64,000 nt of DNA, taken from the NCBI RefSeq assembly GCF_900104025.1, contig NZ_FNIQ01000005.1, forward strand, positions 62,001-126,000, given 5' to 3'. The notes beneath the pieces were generated by a model that worked only from the letters and a program-made list of their open reading frames with translations, ran no database searches and was not told the DNA's origin. Shown here piece after piece: positions 1-12,904 of the stretch. The position numbers were made by a program, and so were the translations under genes. This DNA comes from Geodermatophilus sp. DSM 45219. GTDB taxonomy: Bacteria; Actinomycetota; Actinomycetes; Mycobacteriales; Geodermatophilaceae. Position 1 is the first letter of the stretch. Every line of letters begins with the position of its first letter.

Positions 1-36
1 CTCGACGGCCACCAACTCGACATGCAGGGTCGCCAC
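1..36 (-). CDS. atpC: ATP synthase epsilon subunit, N-terminal 12 codons only
   Basis: The reverse strand reads GTG then ATLHVELVAVE and runs off the window. This is the usual actinobacterial start of the epsilon subunit, the rotor-stalk protein that restrains ATP hydrolysis. A GAGGAG ribosome binding site lies about 4-8 nt before the GTG. The gene belongs with the atp operon but is separated from atpD by about 630 bp holding a terminator, a small ORF and repeats, so it probably needs its own promoter. The identification rests on 12 residues plus position. Confidence 0.75.
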   Translation of the reverse strand, partial: MATLHVELVAVE

Positions 37-108
37 AACACTCCTCGGGTCCATCCACCGACGTGGGGACGCCGCGCCCGGGAGGGACACGGCGACGGGT
101 CGGGCCCC

Positions 109-114
109 ACTCTA
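109..114 (-). promoter_or_regulatory. Candidate -10 element for atpC
   Basis: The reverse strand reads TAGAGT about 73 nt before the atpC GTG. It fits the TANNNT form seen before other genes here, but I see no clear -35. It is proposed because atpC lies beyond a strong terminator and must be transcribed somehow. Weak evidence. Confidence 0.25.
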
Positions 115-183
115 TCGGCCGCGTCCGCACAGCCCCGCAGGCCCCGGCCCCGCCCGGGCCGGCTCCGTGCAGAGGCTCACCGC

Positions 184-292
184 CGGCCCTGTCCAGGGCA
201 CACTCAAGCGGAGCGAGGGGTGGAGAGGACGGCGGCCCCGTCCAGGGGCCCGCCCCTGAGCATGCGAAGGTGGGGAGGACGGGGTCCTCCTT
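184..292 (-). repeat. Tandem pair of dispersed palindromic elements (family 1)
   Basis: Two copies of the 55-70 bp two-stem palindrome sit head to tail. The copy at about 231-292 starts right at the stop codon of the small ORF; its outer arms are the GGACCCCGTCC / GGACGGGGCC type. A more diverged copy lies at about 184-229. On the minus strand they follow the ORF and could end its transcription. Confidence 0.7.
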
Positions 293-471
293 CAGGCGCA
301 GCGGCGGTACAGCAGGGTCCAGCGGCCCACGCGCACCCACGGCCGGCGCACGGTCGAGGCCGGCGCCCAGTCGTCGGTGTGGAAGTGGCGGCCGTCGACG
401 TAGGGCACCGCGGCCGACGGAGGCCAGCTCCAGTCGGCTCCGTCCGCCCTGATCCCGGTGATGCCGTCCAC
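292..471 (-). CDS. Orphan 59-aa hypothetical protein between atpD and atpC
   Basis: Short ORF with no family I recognise; the protein is rich in Trp, Arg and His (PYVDGRHFHTDDW, RWTLLYRRCA end). I chose GTG at 471 because GGGAGAG precedes it by 5-6 nt. Codons after this point have the strong G/C third-position bias of the genome. The same frame upstream (to 615) uses atypical codons such as GCA, GAT, CTT and AGA, so a longer 107-aa version is possible but looks foreign or decayed. It may be a remnant of inserted DNA rather than a working gene. It is not the epsilon subunit. Confidence 0.4.
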   Translation of the reverse strand: MDGITGIRADGADWSWPPSAAVPYVDGRHFHTDDWAPASTVRRPWVRVGRWTLLYRRCA

Positions 472-624
472 GTCGTCTCTCCCGGTCGTCGCCCAGCTGT
501 TCCGGGCGTCCCCGTCAAGATCGGCTGCTGTCGGGGTGCCCTTGAGGCGACCCGTGCCACACGCTGCCCGCCACGCGGCGCCTCGGCGGCGGGCTACCCG
601 CGCACCGGGCCCCACACACGAGGA

Positions 625-654
625 CGGCCGGTTCCCCCGTGGGGGAACCGGCCG
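625..654 (-). terminator. Perfect 14-bp hairpin after atpD
   Basis: CGGCCGGTTCCCCC (625-638) and its exact complement (641-654) flank a 2-nt centre, 16 nt downstream of the atpD stop on the minus strand. There is no U-tract, as is common for actinobacterial terminators. It would separate atpD transcription from the small ORF and atpC. Confidence 0.7.
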
Positions 655-670
655 TCGACGGGGCCCTTCG

Positions 671-3167
<2,497 letters not shown>

Positions 3168-3169
3168 GG

Positions 3170-4807
<1,638 letters not shown>

Positions 4808-4862
4808 GGCGTGGTGTCCTCTTCCCTGCTGGGTGGTGTGCGAGTGGGGGCCGGGTCGCGGG

Positions 4863-5735
4863 TCAGCCGACGAGCCGTCGGCCGGCGACCTCGAGGCGGT
4901 GCGCGACGCTGCCGTCGATGACCTCGTCACCGACGCGGATGACCAGACCACCGAGCACGCCTGGGTCGACGATCACCTGCAGGCCGATGGACCGGTTGTA
5001 GAGGCGGCTGAGGAGCTCGGTGAGCCGGCGCTCCTGCGCCGCGGTCAGCGCCACGGCGGTGGTCACGCGCGCCACCGACTGGCCGCGGCGGGTCGAGGCC
5101 GCCTCGGACAGCCGCTCGACGACGTTCTCGGCGTTGCCGACGGCCCGCCCGGTGAGGTGGTTGCGCACCAGCATCGCGGTGATCGGGCTGACCCGGCCGG
5201 CGACCAGCCGGTCCAGGAGCGCCGCCTTGCCGGCCGCCGGGGCGGTGCGGTCGCTGAGGATCCGGGACAGTTCCGCATCCCCGCCGACGATACGCCCGAA
5301 CCGGAACAGCTGGTCCTCGACGTCGTCCAGCTCGCCCTGGGCCTCCGCGGCGTCCAGGGCGGCGTCCGTGGCCAGCGCCTCGGTCGCCTCCACCAGGTCC
5401 AGCGGCCGCGACCAGCGCTGCCGGGCCGCGGTCTCGACCAGGTCGAGGGTGGTCTCGGAGACCCGGCCGGACAGCAGCCGCCGGGCGACACCGGCCCGGT
5501 CGGCCGGGGAGCCGGACGGGTCCGACAGCGCCCGGCGCAGCGAGACCTGGCCGTCCAGGAGGCGGGCGACGGAGAACAGCTCCTCGGCGAGGCCGAGGAG
5601 CTCCTCGCTGCTCACCGCGCGCTCCTGCCCGGTCAGGACGTCGCGCGCCCGCTCCAGCAGTCCGGACGCCGGCCGGGTGAGCTCGGCGAGGCGCTGACGC
5701 ACCTCGGCGAGCGCCCCGCGGCTGGAGGCGTCCAT
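4863..5735 (-). CDS. atpH: ATP synthase F1 subunit delta (OSCP)
   Basis: Peripheral-stalk protein that joins subunit b to the top of the alpha3beta3 head. The 290-aa protein is longer than the E. coli subunit, as is common in actinobacteria. The C-terminal OSCP domain is clear ([36 protein letters not shown]). The ATG overlaps the atpF stop by one base (TGATG), so the two genes are translationally coupled. The N-terminal half is mostly helical and rich in Glu and Arg. Confidence 0.95.
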   Translation of the reverse strand: MDASSRGALAEVRQRLAELTRPASGLLERARDVLTGQERAVSSEELLGLAEELFSVARLLDGQVSLRRALSDPSGSPADRAGVARRLLSGRVSETTLDLVETAARQRWSRPLDLVEATEALATDAALDAAEAQGELDDVEDQLFRFGRIVGGDAELSRILSDRTAPAAGKAALLDRLVAGRVSPITAMLVRNHLTGRAVGNAENVVERLSEAASTRRGQSVARVTTAVALTAAQERRLTELLSRLYNRSIGLQVIVDPGVLGGLVIRVGDEVIDGSVAHRLEVAGRRLVG

Positions 5736-6319
5736 CAGCGGTCGCCCTGCACGTAGACCGAGCTCCCGGTGGCGCCGCCCCGGCCGTCGGGCGAGACACC
5801 GGCCATGCCGTCGAGCTGGTCGAGGAACCGGTCGACGGTGCCGCTGCGGCGCGCCTGGTCCTCGAGGGACTCCCCGACCACGCGGCCGGCCAGCTCGACC
5901 GCCAGCTGCCCGATCTGGCCGCGCAGCTCGTTGACGACCTGCTGGCGCGAGGTGGCCAGCTGCTCCTCGCCGCGGGCGACGATCCGCGCGGACTCCTGCT
6001 GGGCCTGGACCCGCAGCTCCTCGAGGATCTGCTGGCCCTCGGCCCGGGCCTGGTCGCGGATCTGCGCGGCCTCGGTGCGCGCCTCGGCCAGCTGCGCCTG
6101 GTACCGCTCGAGAGCGGCCTTGGCCTCGGCCTGCATCGTCTCGGCCCGCTCGATGCCGCCCTCGATCGCCTCGCGGCGGGCCCGGAAGACCTGCTCGAAG
6201 CGCGGCCAGACGAACTTGCCCAGGACGAAGAAGGCGATCGCGAAGGTGATCGTCCCGATGATGATCTCGCCGACCGGCGGGAGGAGCGGGTTGGCGCTCT
6301 CCGCAGCCAGGATGCTCAT
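5735..6319 (-). CDS. atpF: ATP synthase Fo subunit b
   Basis: Peripheral stalk of the ATP synthase. The 194-aa protein has one membrane helix at about residues 14-37 (PPVGEIIIGTITFAIAFFVL) followed by a long charged coiled coil (about 45-165) rich in Ala, Glu, Gln and Arg. The membrane helix followed by FVWPRFEQVFRARREAI is typical of bacterial subunit b. It lies between atpE and atpH and shares a base with atpH. Confidence 0.96.
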   Translation of the reverse strand: MSILAAESANPLLPPVGEIIIGTITFAIAFFVLGKFVWPRFEQVFRARREAIEGGIERAETMQAEAKAALERYQAQLAEARTEAAQIRDQARAEGQQILEELRVQAQQESARIVARGEEQLATSRQQVVNELRGQIGQLAVELAGRVVGESLEDQARRSGTVDRFLDQLDGMAGVSPDGRGGATGSSVYVQGDR

Positions 6320-6363
6320 GCTCTACACGTCCCTACGTCAGAGTGACCTGCTGGGGGCACAGA

Positions 6364-6600
6364 TCAGCCTGCGTCGAACCCGAAGATGAAGGGGACGACC
6401 AGGCCGATGAGGGCCAGCGCCTCGGAGAGCGCGGCACCGAGGAAGGCGTAGGTCCGGGTCAGACCGGCCGATTCGGGCTGCCTGGCGGTCGCCTGGATGT
6501 AGGCGGCCCAGACGATGCCGACGCCGATGCCCGGGCCGATCGCGGCGAGGCCGTAGCCGACCGAGCCGATGCTGCCGACGAGCTCTGCCATGACGTCCAT
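6364..6600 (-). CDS. atpE: ATP synthase Fo subunit c
   Basis: Proteolipid of the proton-driven rotor ring. The 78-aa hairpin has two membrane helices joined by the polar loop ARQPESAGLTR. The ion-binding Glu is residue 60 in helix 2 (GAALSEALALIGLV), and helix 1 holds the packed glycines GPGIGVGIV. Two ATGs are possible (MDVMAEL or MAEL, 9 nt later). The first is kept because AGGAGG lies about 11 nt upstream of it, but the second cannot be excluded. Confidence 0.97.
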   Translation of the reverse strand: MDVMAELVGSIGSVGYGLAAIGPGIGVGIVWAAYIQATARQPESAGLTRTYAFLGAALSEALALIGLVVPFIFGFDAG

Positions 6601-6676
6601 GCGGGGGTGTTCCTCCTGTGTCGGTCGCCCGGGGTGGTCCCGAGCGGCTGGCTGGGGGTGGTGCAGGGTGTAGCGG

Positions 6677-7504
6677 TCAGTGGGCCGGCTCGACGGCGCC
6701 GTTGAGGTAGGTCGCCGTCAGCACGGTGAAGACGTAGGCCTGCAGCACGATGACCAGCAGCTCGAAGAACGTCATGAGCAGCGCCATGGTGAACGAGGCC
6801 ACGCCGAAGAGCGGGAAGATGCCGCCCGCCGTGAGCAGGTAGACCGCCCCGAGCGAGAAGACCACCAGCAGCATGTGGCCGGCGAACAGGTTGGCGAAGA
6901 GCCGGACGGCCAGGGTGAACGGCCGGATCACGAAGACCTGGAGCAGCTCGATCGGCGTGACCAGGATCAGCGCCGCGGCCGGGACACCGGGGGGGATGGC
7001 GGCGTCCTTGAAGTACCGCGCCGCGCCCTGCTCCTTGATGCCGATGTAGTTGTAGAGCACCCAGACGATCACCGCGAGGACCAGCGGGATCGCGAACTTG
7101 GAGTTGGGTGAGATCTGCGCCAACGGGACGATGCTCATGAAGTTGTTCGCGAGGATGAAGAAGAACAGCGAGGCCAGGAAGGGTGCGAACGGCAGGCCCT
7201 TGGGGCCGATGACGTCGCGGGCCATGCCGTCGCGCACCAGGGAGTAACCGCTCTCCCCGATGTACTGCAACTTCCCCGGCACGACCGAGGCCTTGCGGGC
7301 GGCCAGCACCAGCAGCGTGAGGATCGCGGCGGTGGCGATCCACATGATGATCGTGATCCGGGTGATCTCGAAGTCGACGCCCAGGACCGAGAACTCGGCC
7401 ACCGCCGGCGGGTAGAACTCGGCGATCGTCGGGGACTCGAAGCCACCCTCGCCGCCACCTTCGGCGGCGAGCACGTCGGCGAGCGCGTGGGCGCTGGAGG
7501 TCAC
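6677..7504 (-). CDS. atpB: ATP synthase Fo subunit a
   Basis: Stator subunit that forms the two proton half-channels against the c-ring. I start at GTG 7504 (VTSSAHALADV), giving 275 aa. This GTG overlaps the stop of the AtpZ gene as GTGA, and AGAAGGGAC lies upstream. The protein has at least five hydrophobic segments. The essential Arg is in LAVRLFANLFAGH, and the family block TPIELLQVFVIRPFTL precedes it. Confidence 0.96.
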   Translation of the reverse strand: MTSSAHALADVLAAEGGGEGGFESPTIAEFYPPAVAEFSVLGVDFEITRITIIMWIATAAILTLLVLAARKASVVPGKLQYIGESGYSLVRDGMARDVIGPKGLPFAPFLASLFFFILANNFMSIVPLAQISPNSKFAIPLVLAVIVWVLYNYIGIKEQGAARYFKDAAIPPGVPAAALILVTPIELLQVFVIRPFTLAVRLFANLFAGHMLLVVFSLGAVYLLTAGGIFPLFGVASFTMALLMTFFELLVIVLQAYVFTVLTATYLNGAVEPAH

Positions 7505-7830
7505 CGTTGTCCCTTCTGCGTCCTGGTCGGGCTGCGGCGCCCGCCCCGGGTGGATCCGGTGCGTCCGGGCCCCTCGGTCGGGGGCAGGACGCCGTACTTG
7601 ACGACCACCAGGTAGATGGCCACCGTCAGGCCGAGGAGCACGCCGATGAGCGCGACGAAGCGCGTGCCCCACCAGCGGTCGAGCAGCAGCCCGACCCCGC
7701 CCCACACGACGATCCCCGAGAGCATGGTCCCGGTGATCCCCCAGCCGATGTCGGACCCACTGGGCTGACGTGCGGCAGGTGGTGCAGGTCGAGGTCGAGA
7801 ACCCCCGCTCGCGGAGCTGTCCTCGGCCAT
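7501..7830 (-). CDS. AtpZ/AtpI-family protein
   Basis: Small membrane protein (109 aa from ATG at 7830) directly before atpB. It has two hydrophobic segments (WGITGTMLSGIVVWGGVGLL and FVALIGVLLGLTVAIYLVVV) joined by LDRWWGT, the layout of the AtpZ/AtpI family found at the head of atp operons. That family is thought to help c-ring assembly or Mg2+ uptake. A GTG 12 nt further upstream (VSRP) is an alternative start. Both ends of the protein are Pro/Arg/Ser-rich. Confidence 0.85.
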   Translation of the reverse strand: MAEDSSASGGSRPRPAPPAARQPSGSDIGWGITGTMLSGIVVWGGVGLLLDRWWGTRFVALIGVLLGLTVAIYLVVVKYGVLPPTEGPGRTGSTRGGRRSPTRTQKGQR

Positions 7831-7844
7831 CGGCCGGGACACTA

Positions 7845-8321
7845 TCAGCCGCGTGTCGCGGGGGTTTCCGGCGGCGGCGGGGTTCCCCCGGCCGAGGGCG
7901 GGGCGGGCGGCGGCACGTAGTAGAGCCGGCGGGTCCACACCCACCGCTGCTGGACGACGCTCCAGACCAGAGCCCCCGCGACCACCGTCCAGGCCAGCGC
8001 GCGCCGGTCGACCCAGCCCTCGGCCGGCAGGGACTGCAGGACCGCGGCCAGGACGAGGATCTTCACGAAGAAGGAGCCGAGCGCCGCCGGCAACGTGAAC
8101 GCGTCGCCGTGCTTGCCCGCCCAGGCGATCACCAGGCCGGACAGCGCGAAGAAGAAGGTGACGACAGCGGCGCCGAGGAGCACCGCCACGGCGGCGTCCC
8201 AGCCCGCGAGCAGCCCGGCGACCGGCGCCGCCACGGCGGTGAGCGCCGCGGTCACCGCCGTCCCCACGCGGAGGAAGGACAGGTCCCAGGGGGCCTGCGG
8301 CTCGGCACCGGCGGTGGTCAA
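7845..8321 (-). CDS. AtpI-like four-helix membrane protein
   Basis: Hydrophobic protein of about 158 aa between the wecA-like gene and AtpZ, the place of atpI in other actinobacteria. Four membrane segments are visible (AVTAALTAVAAPVAGLLAG, VLLGAAVVTFFFALSGLVIA, FVKILVLAAVL, ALAWTVVAGALVW), as in the ATP synthase I family. The tail is Pro-rich. The start is inferred as TTG at 8321, which overlaps the previous stop as TTGA; no ATG or GTG fits the first helix. Function in ATP synthase assembly is inferred from family and place only. Confidence 0.75.
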   Translation of the reverse strand: MTTAGAEPQAPWDLSFLRVGTAVTAALTAVAAPVAGLLAGWDAAVAVLLGAAVVTFFFALSGLVIAWAGKHGDAFTLPAALGSFFVKILVLAAVLQSLPAEGWVDRRALAWTVVAGALVWSVVQQRWVWTRRLYYVPPPAPPSAGGTPPPPETPATRG

Positions 8322-9568
8322 CGGACTCCCTGCGGGGACGGGTCCGCGGCCGGGTCGGAGGACCGGCCGGGGACGGCGGGCTCGACCGCGCGGAGAGCAC
8401 GCGCCGTCGGGTGGTCGGCGCGGCTGCGCCGTCGTTGCGCGGCCAGCTCGGCGGCGCGGGCCTCCCGGGCCGTGCGGCGGGTCCGCGGGCTGAGGACGAC
8501 GACCACGCCGAGGACGACCAGGACCGCGACGCCGGCGAGCAGCTCCACCTTGCCGCCGGTGATCGACAGCCCGACCGCGCCGAAGGAGAGCAGCGCGGCC
8601 CAGAAGTACATGACCAGCACCGCGCGCCGGTGCGAGTGGCCGATGGCGAGCAGCCGGTGGTGCAGGTGCATCTTGTCCGGTGCGAACGGCGAGCGTCCGC
8701 GCAGGCTGCGCCGGACGACGGCCATCACCAGGTCGATGAACGGGATCGACAGCACCGCGATCGGCACCAGGAGCGGCAGGGCCAGCGGCAGCAGGTTGGC
8801 GGCGGAGTCGAAGGACTGCGGGTCGGCCTGCCCGGTGGCCGAGACCGCCGCGGCCGAGAGCATGAGGCCGACGAGCATCGAGCCGGAGTCGCCCATGAAG
8901 ATGCGGGCCGGGCTGAAGTTGTGCGGCAGGAAGCCGAGGCAGGCACCGGCGAGCACGGCGGTGATCAGCGTGGGGGCGCTGGCGACGTCGTCGTAGCCGG
9001 CGGCGCCGAGACCGTAGCTGTAGGCGAAGAAGGCCAGCGCGGCGATGGCGGAGACCCCGGCGGCCAGGCCGTCGAGGCCGTCGATGAAGTTCACCGCGTT
9101 GACCGTGAGGACGGTCAGCAGCAGCGTGAGCGGGACGCCGATGTCGGGCCCGAGCGAGAGCGTCCCGATGTCGGCGACCGGGAGGAAGACGTAGAGCAGC
9201 TGGACGCCGATGAGCACCATGACCCCGGCGGCGGCGATCTGGCCGGTCAGCTTGGTTAGGGCGTCGAGACCCCACTTGTCGTCGAGCACGCCCAGTGCGC
9301 AGATCAGCCCCCCGGCGATGAGGACGGCGGCGGTCTGCGAGTCCTCGAAGGTCCGCTGCAGCGCCGGCAGCCGGGAGGCCACCAGGACCGCCGCGGCGAC
9401 GCCGAGGTACATGGCCACGCCGCCACCGCGCGGGGTCGGGATGACGTGCACGTCGCGTTCCCGGGGAGTGGCCATCATCCGCAGCCGGATCGCCACCATC
9501 CGCACCACCGGTGTGGTCAGGAAGGTGACCAGGCCGGCGGTGAGCAGGACGACGACGTACTCGCGCAT
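8318..9568 (-). CDS. wecA: WecA-like undecaprenyl-phosphate GlcNAc-1-phosphate transferase
   Basis: Integral membrane enzyme of the MraY/WecA family that moves a sugar-1-phosphate from a UDP-sugar to polyprenyl phosphate, which starts cell-wall polysaccharide linkage units. The 416-aa protein has about ten hydrophobic segments and the family motifs RDVHVIPTPRGGG, NFIDGLDGLAAGV (catalytic Asp pair) and MGDSGSMLVG. The C-terminal tail is Arg/Ala/Pro-rich. It heads the atp gene row, a common actinobacterial arrangement. The exact sugar substrate is not readable from sequence. Confidence 0.92.
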   Translation of the reverse strand: MREYVVVLLTAGLVTFLTTPVVRMVAIRLRMMATPRERDVHVIPTPRGGGVAMYLGVAAAVLVASRLPALQRTFEDSQTAAVLIAGGLICALGVLDDKWGLDALTKLTGQIAAAGVMVLIGVQLLYVFLPVADIGTLSLGPDIGVPLTLLLTVLTVNAVNFIDGLDGLAAGVSAIAALAFFAYSYGLGAAGYDDVASAPTLITAVLAGACLGFLPHNFSPARIFMGDSGSMLVGLMLSAAAVSATGQADPQSFDSAANLLPLALPLLVPIAVLSIPFIDLVMAVVRRSLRGRSPFAPDKMHLHHRLLAIGHSHRRAVLVMYFWAALLSFGAVGLSITGGKVELLAGVAVLVVLGVVVVLSPRTRRTAREARAAELAAQRRRSRADHPTARALRAVEPAVPGRSSDPAADPSPQGVR

Positions 9569-9733
9569 GGCTCAGGCAGGGCCGGAGGCGGTGCCCCAGG
9601 AGGGGGTGCTCATCGCGGTGGATCTCCCGGGGATCGACGACGGACAGTGGTCTCACGGTATCGCCAAGTCGGCTCCGGGTCCGCGACGAGTGGGGGCCCG
9701 GAGGGTTCCCCGAGGAGCGGACGGTGCGGCTCC

Positions 9734-9754
9734 CCGGCCCCGTCCCGGGGCCGG
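9734..9754 (-). terminator. GC hairpin downstream of tsaC
   Basis: CCGGCCCC (9734-9741) pairs with GGGGCCGG (9747-9754) around a 5-nt loop. It lies beyond the repeat that follows tsaC on the minus strand and may finish termination. The rest of the 9569-9828 spacer holds only this hairpin and the repeat. Confidence 0.4.
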
Positions 9755-9763
9755 TGACGTACT

Positions 9764-9826
9764 GGAACGGCCGCCCTCCAGGGTCCCGCGCCGAGCGTGC
9801 GAGGCGTGGGGGGAAGGGTGGTCCTT
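9764..9826 (-). repeat. Dispersed palindromic element (family 1)
   Basis: A single, simple copy starts 2 nt after the tsaC stop. On the minus strand it begins AAGGACCACCCTTCC and ends GGAGGGCGGCCGTTCC, with CTCGCACGCTCGG at the tip. The outer and inner arms pair, so it can act as a terminator. Confidence 0.75.
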
Positions 9827-9828
9827 CG

Positions 9829-10488
9829 TCAGTCGACGATCTCGGGGACGACCTCGCGCAGGGCGTCCACCGGCACCGCGCCCACCCGCAGCACCCGCGG
9901 GGCGGGCACCGTGCAGTCGACGATCGTGCTGGCCGCGGAGGCGTCGCGCGGTCCGTCGTCCAGCGCGACCGCGGCCTGGGAGCCGAGCTGGGCGACCGCC
10001 TCGTCGGCGGTGGTGGCGGCCGGCCGACCGGACCGGTTGGCGCTGGAGACCGCCAGCGGGCCGGTGCGCCGCAGCAGGTCCCGGGCGACCTCGTCGTCGG
10101 GCAGCCGGACGGCGACGGTCCCCTGGGCGTCCCCCAGGTCCCAGGCCAGGGACGCCGCGTGCTCCAGCACCAGGGTGAGCCCGCCGGGCCAGAACGCCTC
10201 GGCCAGCCGCGTCGCGATCGGCGGGACGACGGTGACCAGCCCGACCAGGGTGGACGCCTCGCCGATCAGCACGGGCACGGGCATCGTCCGGCCCCGGTTC
10301 TTCGCGGCCAGCAGCGCGGCCACCGCCGGCGGGGTGAAGGCGTCGGCGGCGACGCCGTACACCGTGTCGGTCGGCAGCAGCACCAGCTCGCCGGCGGCGA
10401 TCGCCGCGGCAGCGGCGTCGAGCCCGGCGGCGCGCGCGTCGGGGTCGGAGCAGTCGTAGAGGTCGGCCACGGACGGCGAGTCTGTCAT
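9829..10488 (-). CDS. tsaC: L-threonylcarbamoyladenylate synthase
   Basis: Sua5/YciO/YrdC-type enzyme (219 aa) that makes threonylcarbamoyl-AMP from Thr, bicarbonate and ATP for the t6A modification at tRNA position 37. It shows the family blocks [41 protein letters not shown] and [10 protein letters not shown]. It has no extended C-terminal Sua5 domain, so it is the short TsaC form. The ATG overlaps the prmC stop as ATGA, so the two are coupled. Confidence 0.93.
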   Translation of the reverse strand: MTDSPSVADLYDCSDPDARAAGLDAAAAAIAAGELVLLPTDTVYGVAADAFTPPAVAALLAAKNRGRTMPVPVLIGEASTLVGLVTVVPPIATRLAEAFWPGGLTLVLEHAASLAWDLGDAQGTVAVRLPDDEVARDLLRRTGPLAVSSANRSGRPAATTADEAVAQLGSQAAVALDDGPRDASAASTIVDCTVPAPRVLRVGAVPVDALREVVPEIVD

Positions 10489-11345
10489 CCCCCGGTCCGG
10501 GAGGCGGTCGTGTACCGGGGCCGGCCGGCCAGGTCGGGGTGGTCCTCGACGTCGGTCCAGCCACCCGAGGCCCGGACCAGCGCGGGCAGCGCACTCCCCT
10601 GCTGGTCGGCGTGCTCGATGGCCAGCCCCCCGCCCGGGCGCAGCAGCCGGGCCGCGGTGCGCAGCAGCCCGCGGACGACGTCCAGACCGTCCGGGCCGCC
10701 CCACAGGGCCAGCGGCGGGTCGTGGTCGGCGACCTCGCGCGGCACGGTGGCGCCGTCGGGCACGTAGGGCGGGTTGGAGACGACGAGGTCGACCCCGCCG
10801 TCGAGCTCCGGCAGCAGGCCCGGGTCGGTCATGTCGCCGGAGAGCACCTCGACCGGGGTGTCCCCGGCCGCGGCGCGGGTGGCGGCGTTGGCCTTCGTCC
10901 ACTCGATCGCGGCGGGGTCGTGCTCGACGGCGGTGACCCGGGCACCGGGGTGCTCGTGCGCGAGGGACAGCGCGATGGCGCCCGAACCGCTGCCGAGGTC
11001 GACGACGACCGGCTCGGCCACGCCGGCCAGCCGGGCGAGCGCCCACTCGACGAGCTGCTCGGTCTCCGGCCGCGGCACGAACACGCCCGGGCCGACGGCG
11101 AGCTCCAGGTGGCGGAACGGCGCCCGGCCGGTCAGGTGCTGCAGCGGCACCCGGTCGGCGCGCTGCCCCACGAGGTCGGCGAACCGGGCGACCGCGCCGT
11201 CCGGCACCTCGCCGAGGGTCAGCAGGCCGGTGCGGGTCACGCCGAGCACGTGGGCGAGCAGCAGCTCGGCGTCCACCCGGGGGGAGGCGACGCCGGCGTC
11301 GGCGAGCCGCCGCGCTGCGTCGGTGACCAGGCTGCGCGGGTTCAG
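10485..11345 (-). CDS. prmC: Peptide chain release factor N5-glutamine methyltransferase
   Basis: Methylates the Gln of the GGQ motif in release factors, and sits right after prfA, its substrate's gene. The SAM-binding motif [16 protein letters not shown] and the catalytic VSNPPYVP are clear. The first ATG/GTG/TTG in frame is GTG at 11276, but this falls inside the conserved N-terminal helix ([20 protein letters not shown]). I therefore extend to a CTG that overlaps the prfA stop as CTGA, giving 286 aa, the normal length. The CTG start is inference; from 11276 the protein is 263 aa. Confidence 0.88.
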   Translation of the reverse strand: MNPRSLVTDAARRLADAGVASPRVDAELLLAHVLGVTRTGLLTLGEVPDGAVARFADLVGQRADRVPLQHLTGRAPFRHLELAVGPGVFVPRPETEQLVEWALARLAGVAEPVVVDLGSGSGAIALSLAHEHPGARVTAVEHDPAAIEWTKANAATRAAAGDTPVEVLSGDMTDPGLLPELDGGVDLVVSNPPYVPDGATVPREVADHDPPLALWGGPDGLDVVRGLLRTAARLLRPGGGLAIEHADQQGSALPALVRASGGWTDVEDHPDLAGRPRYTTASRTGG

Positions 11346-12415
11346 GAGCCGGCCGCCAGCAGCTCGGCGGTGTGCGCGCGGGTGAGCGCGTCGATGACCG
11401 GGTCGAGCTCACCGTCGAGCACCTGGTCGAGGTTGTGCGCCTTGAAGCCCACCCGGTGGTCGGAGATCCGGCTCTCCGGGAAGTTGTAGGTGCGCACCCG
11501 CTCGCTGCGGTCGACGGTGCGGACCTGGCTGCGGCGCTGGTCGCTGGCGACCGCGGCGGCCTCCTCGCGGGCGGCGGCCAGCAGCCGGGAGCGCAGCACG
11601 CGCAGCGCCGACTCGCGGTTCTGCAGCTGGCTCTTCTCGTTCTGCGAGCTGACCACGATGCCGGTCGGCAGGTGGGTGATCCGGACGGCGGAGTCGGTGG
11701 TGTTCACGCTCTGCCCGCCCGGCCCGCTGGACCGGAAGACGTCGATGCGCAGGTCGTTCGGGTCGACGGTGACGTCGACGTCCTCGGCCTCGGGCAGCAC
11801 CAGGACGCCGACGGCGGAGGTGTGGATGCGGCCCTGCGACTCGGTGACCGGCACCCGCTGGACGCGGTGCACGCCGCCCTCGAACTTCAGCCGGGACCAG
11901 ATGCCCTCGTCGCCGCGGGACTTCACCGCGATGGCGACGTCCTTGTAGCCGCCGAGCTCAGCGGGCACGGCGTCGAGCACCTCGGTGGCCCAGCCGCGCC
12001 GCTCGGCGTAGCGCAGGTACATCCGCAGCAGGTCGCCGGCGAACAGCGCCGACTCCGCGCCACCCTCCCCCGCCTTGATCTCGAGGATGACGTCCTTGTC
12101 GTCGTCGGGGTCCTCGGGCACCAGCAAGGAGCGCAGCCGGTCCTCCAGCTCGGGCACCCGCTCCTCGAGGGCGGCGGCCTCGGCGGCGAACGAGGCGTCC
12201 TCGGTGGCCAGCTCACGGGCGGTGTCGAGGTCCGCGCGGACGGCGTCCAGCGCGCGCTTGGTCTCCACCAGCGGGGCGAGCTGGGCGTAGCGGCGGCCCA
12301 GCCGGCGGGCGCGGCCGGTGTCGGCGTGGACGGCCGGGTCGGCGAGCTCGGTCTCCAGCGCCGCGTGCTCGGCCAGCAGCCCGCCCAGCCGGTCCGGTGC
12401 GGCGTCGGTGCTCAT
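11342..12415 (-). CDS. prfA: Peptide chain release factor 1
   Basis: Recognises UAA and UAG stop codons and triggers peptide release on the ribosome. The 357-aa protein has the codon-reading tripeptide PVT (in [20 protein letters not shown]) that marks RF1, and the catalytic GGQ in [17 protein letters not shown]. The C-terminal [20 protein letters not shown] block is standard. It is followed without a gap by prmC, which methylates that Gln. Confidence 0.97.
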   Translation of the reverse strand: MSTDAAPDRLGGLLAEHAALETELADPAVHADTGRARRLGRRYAQLAPLVETKRALDAVRADLDTARELATEDASFAAEAAALEERVPELEDRLRSLLVPEDPDDDKDVILEIKAGEGGAESALFAGDLLRMYLRYAERRGWATEVLDAVPAELGGYKDVAIAVKSRGDEGIWSRLKFEGGVHRVQRVPVTESQGRIHTSAVGVLVLPEAEDVDVTVDPNDLRIDVFRSSGPGGQSVNTTDSAVRITHLPTGIVVSSQNEKSQLQNRESALRVLRSRLLAAAREEAAAVASDQRRSQVRTVDRSERVRTYNFPESRISDHRVGFKAHNLDQVLDGELDPVIDALTRAHTAELLAAGS

Positions 12416-12502
12416 GCAGGGTCTCCGGGTGCAGGTGTTCGGGGTGCGGACACGACGACGGCGCCCGCCCCACGCGAGGTGGGACGGGCGCCGTCGGGGG
12501 GA

Positions 12503-12727
12503 CTACTGGGTGGCGCCGGCGTTGCGCTTGCCGAACCGCTTCTCGAAGCGGGCGACGCGGCCGCCGGTGTCCAGGATCCGCTGCTTGCCCGTGTAGAAGG
12601 GGTGGCAGGCGGAGCAGGTCTCGACGGTCAGCGTGCCGCCGGGCGCCGTGCTGCGAGTGGTGAAGGTGTTCCCGCAACCACAGGTCACCGTGGTGGTGTG
12701 GTACTCGGGGTGGATACCGGGCTTCAT
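12503..12727 (-). CDS. rpmE: 50S ribosomal protein bL31, zinc-binding form
   Basis: 74-aa protein of the large ribosomal subunit bridging toward the small one. I start at [10 protein letters not shown], the conserved N-terminus. CGC at residues 16-18 and CSAC at about 37-40 give the four zinc ligands of the C+ form, which can be swapped for a Cys-less paralogue under zinc shortage. [11 protein letters not shown] and the basic C-terminus [16 protein letters not shown] are typical. It lies between rho and prfA, as in many actinobacteria. Confidence 0.95.
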   Translation of the reverse strand: MKPGIHPEYHTTTVTCGCGNTFTTRSTAPGGTLTVETCSACHPFYTGKQRILDTGGRVARFEKRFGKRNAGATQ

Positions 12728-12839
12728 GTCGCCTCTTCCGGGGTCTGTGTCGTTCAGGTGCTCGAACGCCGGCGGCCGGCCGGTCATTCCGGCCGCCAGC
12801 GGGGCTCGGTCGCTCAGTATTCCTGACGCTGGCGACGTG

Positions 12840-12904
12840 CTGGAACGGCCCTCCTGCAGGGTCCCGGCCCGAGCGGAGCGAGGGTCGGGGGGCAGGAGGG
12901 TCCT
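12840..12904 (-). repeat. Dispersed palindromic element (family 1)
   Basis: A simple copy abutting the rho stop codon. On the minus strand it reads AAGGACCCTCCTGCCCC near the stop and GCAGGAGGGCCGTTCC at the far end, with CTCGCTCCGCTCGG at the tip. It probably serves as the 3' end of the rho mRNA. Confidence 0.75.

Noticed and set aside
292..615. The orphan ORF as the epsilon subunit atpC
   Set aside because: Its sequence lacks any epsilon features, and the true atpC start (ATLHVELVAVE) is found at position 36.
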